Shown: piece by piece, positions 37,089 to 48,356 of the stretch | How positions within the stretch are numbered: the first letter of the stretch is position 1 | Layout of the letters: each line of letters opens with the position of its first letter | NCBI GenBank assembly: GCA_037576215.1 | Contig: JBANDB010000010.1 | Location: forward strand, 1,116,001-1,180,000 | Source: Armillaria gallica | Lineage: Eukaryota; Basidiomycota; Agaricomycetes; Agaricales; Physalacriaceae | Reading direction: 5' to 3' | Length of the DNA: 64,000 nucleotides | The notes under the pieces: model-generated | Databases searched by the model: none | Seen by the model: only the letters and a program-made list of their open reading frames with translations | Told to the model about the DNA's origin: nothing | Translations under genes and position numbers: made by a program

Positions 37089-39375
37089 TTAACCTGCCAC
37101 CTTAACGCCAGATGGGCTATCATCTTCATCGTCATCCTCCCCATCTGCCTCTTCTTCTTCTACGTCGTGCACCGGCTCGTGCCCCGCCGCAAATCTTCCT
37201 GTGCCGCCCGCGGCATCACGACGGTCATCATCTCGCTTTATTTCATCACGCATGACTTTCACATCCTGATCAACCTTGGCTGCAACACGATCAATTCCAG
37301 CCTCTGCGAGGGACACATGTGCACGGTGCTTGGCGAGATGCGCCGACCGTCTTGGGGGACGCTTGAGTCGGCGACGGGCAACCTATACAGGGCGAAAAGT
37401 GAGTGATGTATTCAGAAAACATATAAACAGCAACGCTGACCATCACCGGTACTGAACATTTCTGATAAAGAACCAAGTATCAGTACATTGAACACCGGTA
37501 TTAATCAAAAACACACCTGAATGAGATAATTGGATGTGGACCCGAGAAGAATCCTAACCAACGTGTTGCGTTAAGTCGGATAAAAGGATAAGGTATGAGG
37601 AAGGCATACCCCTTAAGTTGTCCTACTCCACGAGATCCTACAATCAGCATTATGGGTTCAATATGATCCACGACATCTGTACCGCAGTTAGTTCTTCCTC
37701 AGTGAGTACCTGCACACGCCTCACCTAACAGCATATGCCTAGAGTTCTTCGCGTGCCATGCCTGGCACCGTACAGTAACGTTCAACTTGGTGCGTTGCAA
37801 TAAACCTGTGGCCTGACGGGCGAGAATATAAGCAAGGCCTTGTCTCTGGTAATGACGATACACGTTAGCGGTCATGATGTATATCACAGTGGATAGCTTG
37901 CCTCTTGCTGACTTCTCAATTTGATAGCACGGTCGGCCGCATTCGGGATAGCCGGATCCACTTAAAGAAGACAAACAATGAGCTCGATAGTCGCATGTCG
38001 TTGCTGCTGGGATCGACGCACCTTTGCTTTCGTTTTCAACCACTGTAACGATCAGCATTTCATCCCCATCTCGGATCACAGTACCTATACCCCATTCAAC
38101 TGCATACCGACTCTCCTCACTCATGTCGCTGGCAACTACGTAACGTTTCGGTCGTCGGCCCTCGAGCTTTGCTTCGGGATCACCTTGGGTGATGGTTATG
38201 GTACAACGATCCCTTTGAAACACAGGACGTGACGTCTGGAGGGGAGGGGGCTCATGTCTCACCGACTTTCTCCGCCTGGGATTCCGTTTGCCCTTAACAG
38301 TGCCTCCGGCACTACGCGCGTACGAGTTCAAGGTGCTGGGGAAGTATGGCTCGGGAGGTACAACGACGTTGACACCTTCTCCAAGTGGATCAGGGTCCAC
38401 ATCTATTTCGTCTCCACCTGTGAGAATTGCATCTCCTACGGCAGGCTCGATGAAGGCATTCCGCTCAGTGTTGCGCTCAGTCACAGGATCAAACATATCA
38501 TCGTCGGACCAGTCGTCGTCTTCCGTCTCCCCGTCGTCACCAACGGTTTCATCGCCCGAGTCATCGACGTCGGTCAGGACGAATGCATTGCGGGGACGGA
38601 TACTCGAAGCTGAATCTGACAGGTCAACATCAGAGTGTCCGAGAGGAAGGGGCTGCGGAGTTGGTGATATCTCTCGCTGGCGAAAACGACGGAAGGAGAA
38701 TGGGGATTGAGAACGTGCACGAGATTGGCTTCGGGACGGTGGTTCTGAGGCGGCGGGGGTCTGAGAAGCCGAACGTACGTTCATCATCTTGGAAAGCGAC
38801 CGTCCCCTCTCCTTATCCTCCTTCTTTTCCTTCTCCTTCTCTTCGACCATACTGTTCAGACTCGAATTTGTGTTGGTTCGAGTGAGCGACAACGAAGACA
38901 GTCCTCCAATCATGGAGCTGAAGCTCATGCGACTGAATGAGCCAGGCTTGAGAGAGCTGTCGGCTGTCTTGGGTGAAGTTTGTGCAGGTTGCTGGGCGGA
39001 ATTTGTCCGTTCTAGGCCGTTGGCGATGAGCTGGGAGACCTCATTGTCGAGATGCTGTGTTTTGGAATAAGATGTAAGTAAAGGTGATGCAGACCATCTG
39101 CGTGGCGTAGAAGGACGAGAATGGGGTGGTGTGTCTATAGCAGGCGTCGAAGGGCCGTCGCCACCGCAAGACGAATTCACGGACGATGTCATGGGTGGAG
39201 ACATGGAAAGCTCGACGCCCTCAGTGGGCACGGGTAATCCAGCGCTACTGCCTGGCCGACTAGAATGCCCAGCACTGCTGCCTGGCCGACTGGTATGCCC
39301 AGCACTGCTACCCGGCCGACTGCCTGGAGTGTATTTCGCATACCAGCTACGCCTTTTGCTTTCTGTCGTGGACAT
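37089..39375 (-). CDS. Universal stress protein (UspA) domain protein with long disordered N-terminus
   Basis: ATG at 39375 gives MSTTESKRRSWYAKYTPGS; the frame is open further up but without an ATG. The first about 400 residues are low-complexity, rich in Ser/Pro/Arg, with three 10-residue repeats of SRPGSSAGH type, an SR-like stretch and an acidic patch (about 38470-38560). The Usp fold follows over several exons: KRYVVASDMSEESRYAVEWGIGTV, MLIVTVVENES, DPAIPNAADRAIKLRSQ, QGLAYILARQATGLLQ, NVTVRCQAWHAKN and HIEPIMLIVGSRGVGQLKGILLGSTSNYLIQ. The last fits the ATP-binding pattern G-x2-G-x9-G-S/T. A basic segment (ARRRLKRPPRRSAH) and an acidic tail (EEEEADGEDDDEDD) end the protein. Probably a nucleotide-binding stress regulator; partner unknown. 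Confidence 0.85.
39241..39325. repeat. 30-bp minisatellite inside the Usp gene
   Basis: Two full 30-bp units (39241-39270, 39271-39300) and a partial third (39301-39320) in frame with the protein. Each encodes a decapeptide of SRPGSSAGH type; unit length keeps the frame, so copy number could vary between strains. Confidence 0.8.
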
Positions 39376-39875
39376 GCTTTGTGCGGTGCCGGTGCTCCGA
39401 GTAGAATGAAACACTCAGCCAAGAAATCAGGAAATCAGCTTACCTGTACAAACAACTTCTGGGTCTTGGCGGTGTCCTATACAATCTTTTGTGAGGTAAC
39501 GCGATGGCTTGGCAGATGGTGTACGTACACTAGTCATCGATATCGGAGTACCTGGCGTTGGCTTCAGGTAACAGCGGTAAGAATGAGAAAAAGGGCGGTT
39601 GTCGCTGTCTCTGACCAAGAGCCTGGTTAATTTAAATTCATTTTTCCTTATCATCCTTGCACAGCCACCGGTCCCGGCAACAACGACGATCTACTTTCGG
39701 ACCGTGCAAAATTGCGGGAGTAGTGTACTATATTGAATGCAAAAAGAACCTCTAGTATATATAAAATAAACATGTTACTTCTGCGTCTCATCATCCTCAT
39801 CTGATTGTCTCGCTGTTTTTCAATCTGCGATGACTGTGGCGGCGGATGGTGCCAGAAGGAGACAAAGTCGGACTT
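39376..39875. other. Intergenic
   Basis: Upstream region of the Usp gene and 3' side of PET127. An open stretch on the minus strand (39427-39654) is followed by a good donor; it may be an untranslated 5' exon of the Usp gene, but I could not join it in frame. Confidence 0.4.
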
Positions 39876-42800
39876 TTAACAGTCTGGACGTCCTCCGTCT
39901 GTCGGCAGGTCGGTCTGTTTCTGAGGCGGGGCAGTCATTAAAGTTTCGGGTGCTGTCGGATGTAACCAGGCACTTGTTCCCGACAACTCTGTTTGAGATG
40001 ACTCTTCAGCTGAAGCGTCCACAGCATCAACTGCAGAATCTTGAGAATCCACTTCCGCTGACAGTGAGCTCTCTTCTGGTGCATGCCCTATAACGGCCTC
40101 GGGTACAGCCTCACCTGACAAGGAGTTCCTTGACGGCCTTTCAACGCCGGAAAGACTTTGTGCAGCAAATTCTTCATCATCCATTGGTCCACGGATCTCC
40201 TCCGCAAACTTGGTCTCCTCTTCATCAGCAGGTTCAATTTCAGCACCGACATCAGGGCCTCCATGCGCAACGGCCTCATCAAACCTTTCTCCAAGAACAT
40301 AAATAGGTCGGCTCTTGTCGAGGTCCTTCAACCGCTCTGTCTCTGCCCGACCGTTCTTCGCCGCCTGTCGAAGCATAAGAATCATAGCATCTGGCTCCGT
40401 AAAGTTCTCCAGGAAAAACTCGGGAGACAAAGCCACCGCAGGATCGGGTGGTTGACCGTTGAAGTTCAGATTCGTCCAGAACTCGGCGATATTCGAAAAG
40501 CTTACGCCTTCAGGTAGACAGTGAGCACGGAACTTGCGCATCAGAGTTGCTCTGAATTGCGCTCGTATTTCGTGTTCTTGTTCATCTGGGGTCAAGCCGA
40601 TGGCCCAATGTGTCGTCCCTGGAAAAGTAACATTCAAGGCTATCCCGGTTCCGTAATTAACATGATACTCACAATCTTCAACATGTGAGTTCTCAATGGC
40701 TTTCTGGCCAGAAACGATATATGGAGGAGATCCAAGGTAATGCTTCAACCTGACAACTAGCTGCTTGATGGGAGGTTTGTCTTCAGACTTCCAGTCGGCA
40801 GGTTGGACGAATACATTCAGGTCGGACCTTACGGTCTCAAAAGTCGCTTTAACCGACTGCATTCAATCAGCCAATTATAGAGGAAACCCAAACAGAAAAG
40901 GCGAACCTGTCCCGGGAAACAGTTGACAACCTCTTCTGAGATGGCTTCGAGCAGAGAAACACATTTGTCGAACACTCGATCGCCTACGCCTTCAGTTTGT
41001 CCAAAAAGGCAGCTGTCCATCTCTGCTAATGACACATATTGGAAACCGAACATGCGCTCTGTATTGTGGTATGCAACAAATACGCCGTCCATGTTTCCAA
41101 TGCGCGCCTGGAAGCTAGACAGAGAAAGATGAGCGTGAATAATGTTGAAGTGGACAGGTATTGAAATGTTTACCTGTACTTGAGGAAAGCAGCACGGATG
41201 AGATCATAGTACTCCCTTTCAAAACTTTCCATGACACCATAATGCTGCTTTATTATGTATCCAGAGTTCTCCTGGTTGGTCGAATTAGCGAAATATTCCC
41301 AGGTGTCATTTATTTATACCAACCTTGAAATTTAAAATGTCCATCCGTATAGGCAAACAGGCTCGTGTCTTGATGTCGAAGACGCCCGTACCAGGTAGCC
41401 GAGGGTCCTGACAATCCAATTGAGACCGCATGACAAACGTTTTCGACTGCAATTTTGATGATAGTTAATACTTGTCTCATCGCATCGAACTTGGTCCCCA
41501 ACCTTTGAAAATCGGAAGGCGTCTCTGATATTCTGCTCGGTCGTGTCGGCCTCGAAATCGGGTGTTTCCGTGCGCATAAAGGTAGGAAATTCAGGTAGCG
41601 GAGTGGTCAAGTATTTTTCAAGAAGGGTACCCTGCCATGAACGTGGATAAGTCATTGGGGGAATATTCTCCGTGTGGTCTTACCATCCATGTTAAGATAT
41701 TCTTGTCAGATAATGTATCTGCATGAGAGTCTATGGCATAGGTACCATTTTGGTGGTTAAAGACGACAGTTGGAGGCATTCGTTGGCCTGGTGTAAAATT
41801 AGTTGGCTGGACAAGTCGATCAATTAGATTTTGTAAGCTGTGAATGGCAAGTTCACACACCGCGCGTTGGAAGTTTTGGCTGAGCGTTACTAGATTGACG
41901 GGTTTGTTTCCAGAGATAAGGAAGTATATTTGACACAGCATGCCCGACAAAGATGACGTTGATCCTGCGAATTTACGATTTTCGCGACTTGCCAGATCCC
42001 AGAGTTCCTGATTAGAGAAAAGTTCGCGCCGACTGCAAGATAGATAGGCTAAGGCCACGTACATCATCTCGCGAGCTCTTTGTGAAACCAGGAAGCCGTT
42101 CAAAAGCAAAATCGAATACGCGAGGTATATTCTCCACGCTAGGAGGGAAATTATACACATGCGACCTAGGATCGCGTAGCCAGTGAACACCAGGGCTGCC
42201 TATGCGTCAAGATTTACTCGAAATTGAAAATCAAACGACAAACTTGAATAAAACACGATCTAGTCCGTGAGAAAGCTTCGCTACTGGTCTTTGGGCCACG
42301 ACGGGCTTTACGTCTGAAGGGGAACACCATGAGAAGGAGCCTCATTGAACTACTAACCCATACCTCGCAGAACATGTCCTTCTGCTGGGTACAGCGTGCC
42401 CTCGACCATGCGAGCGTAAGGAAGAATTAGCTTGAGCGGCGTTGGATCCGCTATCACTCCGTCTGATTCCATTGGTGTATCATCATCCTTCTTCCCAGCC
42501 TTTGCTTTCTTGGCCAATTTTTCTTTCGCCTTGGTAGGGGCCTTGATCTTGGGTGCCTTCGCCTTTGTACCCTTTTTTCCCGTGCCTTTGGCAGCTGCTT
42601 TCGTTGCCTTCGTGAGCGCTTTTGAAGCCTTGGCTTGCGACTTTTTAGTTTGTACATGTAGTTTTAGGTCCTCGGGCCTCGCCAACTTCCCCGGGTCTAG
42701 CGTATACGATGCAGGCCCTTCTGGCGACGGGTCATCGGGAGGTATCAGTTTATCGGCCACGAGCGGTGTTAGCTCTTGCACATTCAGTCAGTAAATCTCA

Positions 42801-43261
42801 ATGGCCCAGCAACGAACATACGGACTATTCTCTCCCCATCCTGTCACAAACTCTTTCTCCGGAAGTGCGGTTTCATGTGTACGACTTGGCGTGGCCGCCA
42901 TTCTCGAGATAGTCTCTAACACTCTGATAGTCGTTTTAGCGTTTTCCGACAGTGCTTCCTGAGACTGAAGAGATATTTGGAAGAACCTCTTCCGAGCCAA
43001 GGGCTTGCGCCGGGACATCGTTTTGAGTGAAGATCGACATATTGACGATGGTCCTGGCAGGTTTGCGCGGCCGGTATGGAAGAAGGACATAGAATAGGCG
43101 CGGTCAAGATGAGCTAGCGTCGGCTGAAATTTGGCAGGCAAAGCGGCGGTGTGAGGTACGTATTTCAGTGAGAGAATGCGGTAGATAGCGCAAATATTGG
43201 CTGCACGGTGCGGTGCACGAGTAGAGAACGAACGCGAGTGTTCTCTTGAAAATTGGATCAT
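39876..43261 (-). CDS. PET127: Mitochondrial RNA-processing factor PET127
   Basis: Matrix or inner-membrane-associated protein that in yeasts promotes mitochondrial RNA 5' processing and turnover. The conserved core is clear across exons: HGLDRVLF, SPGVHWLRDPRSHVYNF, VFDFAFERLPGF, RKFAGSTSSLSGMLCQIYFL, NFTPGQRMPPTVVF, GTYAIDSHADTLSDKNILTW, GTLLEKYLTTPL, ENSGYIIKQHYGVMESFEREYY, RIGNMDGVFVAYHN and GFQYVSLAEMD. ATG at 43261 opens an Arg/Ser-rich leader fitting a presequence. A Lys/Ala-rich low-complexity segment (about 42480-42660) precedes the core, and an acidic disordered tail ends at 39876. Fungal Pet127 is thought to relate to PD-(D/E)XK nucleases; I could not place catalytic residues with confidence. 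It shares a 123-bp divergent promoter with ARL8. Confidence 0.85.
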
Positions 43262-43285
43262 TCCAAAGCGGGGAAATTTGGTGTC

Positions 43286-43304
43286 ATGTGATATGAGATC
43301 ACAT
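43286..43304. promoter_or_regulatory. Palindrome in the PET127-ARL8 divergent promoter
   Basis: ATGTGAT-N5-ATCACAT, perfect 7-bp arms with a 5-bp spacer, followed by TACGTCACGCGATGTGTCACG with two GTCACG-like elements. Its position between two start codons 123 bp apart suggests a dimeric regulator site. Confidence 0.45.
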
Positions 43305-43384
43305 ACGTCACGCGATGTGTCACGCTGTGCATCTGGCTCCCTTTCGAAGACTCCGACTCCCCTCGTTCCCTCATCCCGTACGCG

Positions 43385-44573
43385 ATGGCAGGGTTCTTTG
43401 GATCTGTACTGCAATGGTTCATTGGGTGAGCACCTATTCGCTTATGGGTTCTTTCTCTAATCCGTCTATCTCAGAATATTCTTCTCCAAGTCAGCTGAAA
43501 TAGCCGTAATCGGCATCCAGGTCATAAATCTTGACACCGTCAATGATTTTTCGCGTTAATATGGCTTGTTAACTATCCAGGCCTCCGGGAAGACGTCCTT
43601 TGTAAATGTTATCGGGTCGGGACAGGTGATCTCACAACGAATATGTATGCGTATCCTTCTAATCAGACCGCAGTGGAGTGAGGATGTTGTGCCAACTGTT
43701 GCGTTCAATTTCAGGAAAGTCAGAAAGGGAAACATAACTCTCAAGATATGGGACGTTGCTGGTACGTATAGTTGTCTATGTGGTCGTATCCTTCTTATTC
43801 ACGGTACCCAGGGCAACCCAAATTCCGGTCCATGTGGGTGAGTGACATCCCTGATATTTGTACCCAGTCACTTCGGATAACGCTACGTCAAGGAACGGTA
43901 TTGTAATGGAGTTGACGCTATCGTGTATGTTCGGACTTTGGCCATTTACATTGTCTGATTAACCTCTTTATAGGTTCGTTGTCGATACAGCGGATGTTAG
44001 TATTTGCTAAACTGCTGTTGCACTGATTCTGACCACTCTTTGGAGCAGAAAGAGAAATTTAACAGTGCTCGTTTCGAACTACATCAGCTACTGGGTCAAC
44101 CTTCACTTGCCGGAGTTCCCTTACTAGTGGTCAGTTCTTCTGTGTCTCTACCGAGGCTGTTCGACTTACTCTTCAATCTAACACGCAGCTCGGCAACAAG
44201 AGTGATATCGAAGGGCATGCTTCTGTGAAAGAACTGATCAAGGAGCTGTAAGTCCGGCGTCTATTATTCCTAAAATCCCGTGGCTTTAATCACTCTTTAA
44301 CCGTTCTCTAGGCAATTGGATAAAATTACCGACAGACCGGTCTCAGTACGTATCTTGCATTCTTTGAGAGTTTCATCTTTTATTAATTGCTCTTCTAGTG
44401 CTACTCGGTATGTCTTCCATCTCCTTCTGGCTGCAGATCTAACGCTCGCATCAGTGCTCCATGAAGAATCAGCACAACCTGTAGGTTCCTTGCCTTCTAT
44501 ATGATAGACGTTTGCTAATATCGCATTTAAAAGCGGTGTTATTATGCAATGGCTGTCGGAACGAGGCCACTAG
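43385..44573 (+). CDS. ARL8: ARL8-type small GTPase
   Basis: Arf-like GTPase acting in lysosome/vacuole positioning and fusion. ATG at 43385 starts an amphipathic N-terminal helix ([17 protein letters not shown]) without a myristoylation Gly2, as in Arl8. The G motifs are spread over many small exons: P-loop GIQASGKTS, switch I Thr in [13 protein letters not shown]3 [17 protein letters not shown] (DVAGQ rather than DIGGQ), G4 LGNKSD and a G5-like CYSCS. The helix [23 protein letters not shown] matches Arl8. At least ten GT-AG introns, some exons under 40 nt. It ends [10 protein letters not shown] at 44573. It converges on the SCOC-like gene; SCOC is itself an Arl-binding protein in animals, so the adjacency is curious. 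Confidence 0.9.
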
Positions 44574-44725
44574 TCGTGCTCTTTACCAGTTCTCTTCCCC
44601 CATAGGTCCTATTAATTAAATTATTGTATCCAGTGGTTTTCTGTGCTTGGCTTTTGTGCATCTTATCGCATTCTGTTACATTGTGCGTCTCTTAGTCAGG
44701 CTCTGGATTATGAACCGATAAGAAT

Positions 44726-45061
44726 CTATCTTCGTTTCGCCATCTGGACTGTCAGGTTGTCGATATACATTTGCAGTGTTTCATTCCCGGAAGTCAGTTT
44801 ATCGACCTCCTTTTGAACAGCTTGCGCCCTTTCATACAATGCTGAGATCCTAATCAGCATGGATATCCTACGAGGGATGAAGCTACACACTACGAAGGTC
44901 GTCTTGCGACGCTGCAATTTCCCTGAAGAAGCGAAGATTAGTCCTGCAGTAAGACGGCGAAGGCAGAATCCTTACTTGATGAGTTGTTCCTTCCGCAGCG
45001 CATCCTTAACGACGTCGCCGGCCTGGGGCGAAGGACCCCATCCCGGAGCGTCATCGTACAT
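44726..45061 (-). CDS. Short coiled-coil protein (SCOC / SCOCO domain)
   Basis: A protein of about 80 residues. ATG at 45061 gives MYDDAPGWGPSPQAGDVVKDA and LRKEQLIKEIAASQDDL, then a continuous coiled coil YERAQAVQKEVDKLTSGNETL and QMYIDNLTVQMAKRR. The motif LxxxNExLQxYIxNL is characteristic of SCOC, which in animals binds Arl1/Arl3 at the Golgi and helps regulate autophagy. The intron between the two helical parts (about 44862-44898) must be only about 37 nt to keep frame, which is short for this genome, so that junction is tentative. Its start faces RPN13 across 86 bp. Confidence 0.75.
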
Positions 45062-45147
45062 GGTGAGTGAGTAGACAATCGGAGTTTGAAATCTTGGTGA
45101 CGCGTCGCGTGTAGTGTGCTCACTTCTGTACTACTACCATCACCACA

Positions 45148-46295
45148 ATGGCCGATATTCTTCTCGCATTCAAAGCTGGCAGAGCCTTCAGAAGAGAAGG
45201 GACAAACATGGTTGATCCAGTCGCTGTCAAGGGCGCCGTTATGATCACCAACGGAGAAGATGGACTGTTACATTTCATCTGGAAAAACAGAGTCACCAAC
45301 GATGTCGAAGAGGTCATTTCCACCTCATCTGAAGCATATTCTGGTCTAATATATGGATATAGGACTTGATTCTCTTCCCTTCGGATGCAAGCTTCATCAA
45401 AGCATCTGGGCGCATGTATGTTTTGAAGTTCTCCTCATCGAATCAAAGGCACTTTGTGAGCAATCTTCTTTTGGATTGCAGAACATAGTCTGATTTTTTC
45501 TAGTTCTGGATGCAGGTAATGAGTGTTTGTACAACTATTCGACGGCTTCTCATCGCCCGTAGGATGCTTCTCCAGACCGAGACGATGAGTTTGTGCGCAA
45601 TGTGAATGGCCTTTTGGAGGATCCGGAATTTCCTCTAACGTGGGGATCAACATCGGCACCAGCTCAAGCATCAACATCCTCTCAAGGTGCTTCTTCGTCG
45701 TACGCCTTGCCTCCACTGTCTGTCGTTCATGTTTTTGACCTCATATCAGGTCCGCTGCTTCCCAATTCCAAGCAACGCCAGAACAGCTGGAACAATTGCA
45801 ATCGATACTTACGTCAATGACGGCAGGAACAGGCGGTGCTCAATCTGGTATCCCTGGTATGTCTGGTAATTTGGTTATCAATTGGCTAATGAACAAGCCA
45901 TTTGTCTGTAGAGATGTCCCTCTCTGACATCCTTACACCCGAGAATATCACCCCACTATTCACCACCCATCCTTCACTCTTACCAGCACTTTTCCCTCAT
46001 CTGCCGCCCGACCTGCCAACACCTCCAACGCCAGAAGCACTCCGACGTGTGATTAGGTACGTTCTTCTTAACCCCATAGAATTCAAGATAACGTGACCGT
46101 TTTAGTTCACCACAATTTCGAGCTGCTGTTTCGAACTTCGACCAAGCATTGAGGACGGGTCTTTTGGGTGGGCTTGTGAGAGGACTAGGGTTACCGGAAG
46201 AAGCAGGTACAGGAATTGTCCCGTTTTTGCGCGCCGTGCAAGAGCAGGCGGATAGCCAGAATCAATCAGGAGAGGACCAGATGGACACAGATTAA
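45148..46295 (+). CDS. RPN13: Proteasomal ubiquitin receptor RPN13/ADRM1
   Basis: 26S proteasome regulatory-particle subunit that binds ubiquitin and activates the UCH37 deubiquitinase. The Pru domain: MADILLAFKAGRAFRREG, VKGAVMITNGEDGLLHFIWKN, VEEDLILFPSDASF, GRMYVLKF, then HF-FWMQ-DASPDRDDEF. The four residues FWMQ come from a 12-nt micro-exon at 45504-45515, flanked by TTTCTAG and GTAATG. A Ser/Ala/Gln linker (SAPAQASTSSQG) leads to the C-terminal DEUBAD/UCH37-binding domain: SLSDILTPENITPLF, LPALFPHLPPDLP, EALRRVI/SPQFRAAVSNFDQALRTG and GIVPFLRAVQEQ. Stop at 46293-46295. Domain order and length are normal, and unlike S. cerevisiae Rpn13 the DEUBAD domain is present. Confidence 0.92.
45504..45515 (+). 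other. 12-nt micro-exon of RPN13
   Basis: TTCTGGATGCAG between a 48-nt upstream and a 48-nt downstream intron. It encodes FWMQ, the conserved Pru strand. Skipping it would keep the frame but delete a core strand. Confidence 0.75.
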
Positions 46296-47473
46296 AGTAG
46301 ACTGTGCATCTTTTATAGAATCTCTTCCACCCAGAATCGAACGAAGGCTGGCATGTAGATCGTCGTCTTATGCCCTGGGCAAGTTACTCTATCTCATTGC
46401 CTCGTGATTGCCATTCGTGTTGTTCTAAGTGTTTTATGACGGCTTCACCTCCAGGCCCGACGAATCCGTGTATCGCACCCTTTGATCTCATGCGAAGTGT
46501 CTGTCAATGAGCGTTTGTGCCGATCTAAGGTCACTAGATTGGCTTATAGCGCCGTCCAAGGCTAGACTATACAGAAAATTTTGGGGATTTCGAGGCCTGG
46601 GCGAGGTTTGTGGTGTCTAGGTTTCATCTCATCATTTCACGGCACGGTACCTTCAGCAATTCGGACTGGATGATTCCGCATCGAGCATCTTGCAAGCAAC
46701 AAAAACATATAGCAAGCGGATCGTATTCTCCCTCCGTATCCTGTTGATCGCCTGTAGCTAATATTGATTTCATAGATACTTTGACGCTTCATTTTCGCCA
46801 ACACAATCTCTATCAAACTTACGTGCTAATGGAAGTTTCTAACGTTAAACTAGCGGCTACCATGATTAAATTGAGGACCTTTCCCGGAGTAATAGTACTA
46901 ACACATCTTTCAGGGGAGCACCAGACGACATTCCACAACCCGATTCCAACGTGTTTGTACTGCGGTTTGCGGACCAATGACCTTCATGCACTACTTCCTT
47001 TTAGCTTACGGTGTCGAAAGCTACACGCGGGTCATACGAAGGTGTGAGCATTATCATTATACACGTTTTCCTTCAATTCTGTGTCTCGGCCAGTCATTCA
47101 GCTTTCGAGGTATTTTGCAGATCAGGACAGGTTGCTGTTTGTGCTCATAGTCAGCTCAGCTGCGATTAATTTTTGGATGTCATGATCCGAGGAGTTAGAG
47201 GGTTCTGCTTCGGTCCTGAGAATAGGCGCACGAAAACGTAATCGAAGCGAGAGTAAATCTCGGTCGACGCAAAGGATTCCTGCGCCCGCCACTCGCCGTC
47301 AAAACCTGGGTCTACTTACTCCACCTAAAACAAGGCAACAGTGGACGATAATCACAAGGCAGTGAGCTACCCATCACCGTACCCAAGGTGGAACCAGGTG
47401 GCGGGTACTTCCATGTAATAGCGACCTCGGTTTAAAATGGGCGGGCCACGCAAACGCATAATTCACCGTTCAT
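46296..47473. other. Intergenic
   Basis: About 1.2 kb downstream of RPN13. The one long ORF (46781-47047) shows no family features. The region is otherwise unremarkable. Confidence 0.5.
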
Positions 47474-48356
47474 ATGGCATTCATTCCTCAATCTCACTGG
47501 AGCAGGACTTCTGTGAGTGCTGCCGTCCTTGATCTACTTTCATAAACTTAATCGGCCTATAGATGCAGGAGCAGCTTGGCATCAAAGAGACCCATGATCT
47601 CCGCACTGGTTCGACCTACGCGGTTAGGCAAGCGACACCCTATGAACGCTACAGCGCATCACGTATGAGGGTGAGGTTGAGGTTGCAGCTGTTCATCGTA
47701 AGTACTTCGCAAATCGGCTCTTCACCGCCCTAATAGTTAATATAGACCACCCTGATCTTAATGGTCACCTCTCCCTTTGCGTTGCCGATGCTTTTACTCA
47801 AGCTTCATCACCTGGATCAAATATCTACGTCTTTCGAGACCATCATCCCAGCCACCTTCGTCGCGACCTTCGTGGTTGCGCTTACGATTGCTCATGCTCG
47901 CAGGCTACTAGTGAAATCCAACGTAAGGCATCTCTGAGTTAGTGTTAATATGTCCTGCTCAGTTGTACTGCTTCTCTAGGTGGATGTGCTCTATTCCGGA
48001 AAAGACGTGCGTTGATTACCCAGGCATATCTTATGTTACCGACTCTTTCTCAGGTCTTCCAAACTGCGAGGCTCTCGTACATATCCAGGGTTTCCAAGCA
48101 CTCTGGTGCTATCAACTTCGGCTGCGTCTCAGCATATGCCGCAGGTTGTGGCTCTCTGCTACTTGAACACTACCCCACGCCCACTATCGCGTTTGGAATT
48201 GCATTGTCCACCGTCATCCTTGTTCATACGCTCCTCTCCATGATCCCCCAAATCAAATCCAACACCTTCTTCAAGCGCAATGTCTTCTCTGCCGTGTCTA
48301 ATCTTCGGGACGCTGTTTCGGAAAAGAACGTGGCTGCTCTTGCACCGACGCTGTAG
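47474..48356 (+). CDS. Multi-pass membrane protein of unknown function
   Basis: I do not recognise this family. ATG at 47474 gives MAFIPQSHWSRTSMQEQLGI, KETHDLRTGSTYAVRQATPY and a basic segment, then three to four hydrophobic spans: TLILMVTSPFALPMLLL, IIPATFVATFVVALTIA, AINFGCVSAYAAGCGSLLL and TIAFGIALSTVILVHTLLSMI. It ends RDAVSEKNVAALAPTL. The four exons join in phase if the third intron runs about 102 nt from the donor at about 47924 to the acceptor TTACCCAG before GCATATC; closer acceptors break the frame. The short N-terminus lacks a signal peptide. No polar catalytic or transport motif is evident. Confidence 0.65.

Noticed and set aside
39427..39654. Upstream coding exon of the universal stress protein
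   Set aside because: It has a good donor, but joining it to the next exon breaks the phase; the ATG at 39375 gives a normal N-terminus.
46781..47047. 89-codon ORF downstream of RPN13
   Set aside because: No family resemblance, no upstream promoter-like or splice signals; consistent with chance.
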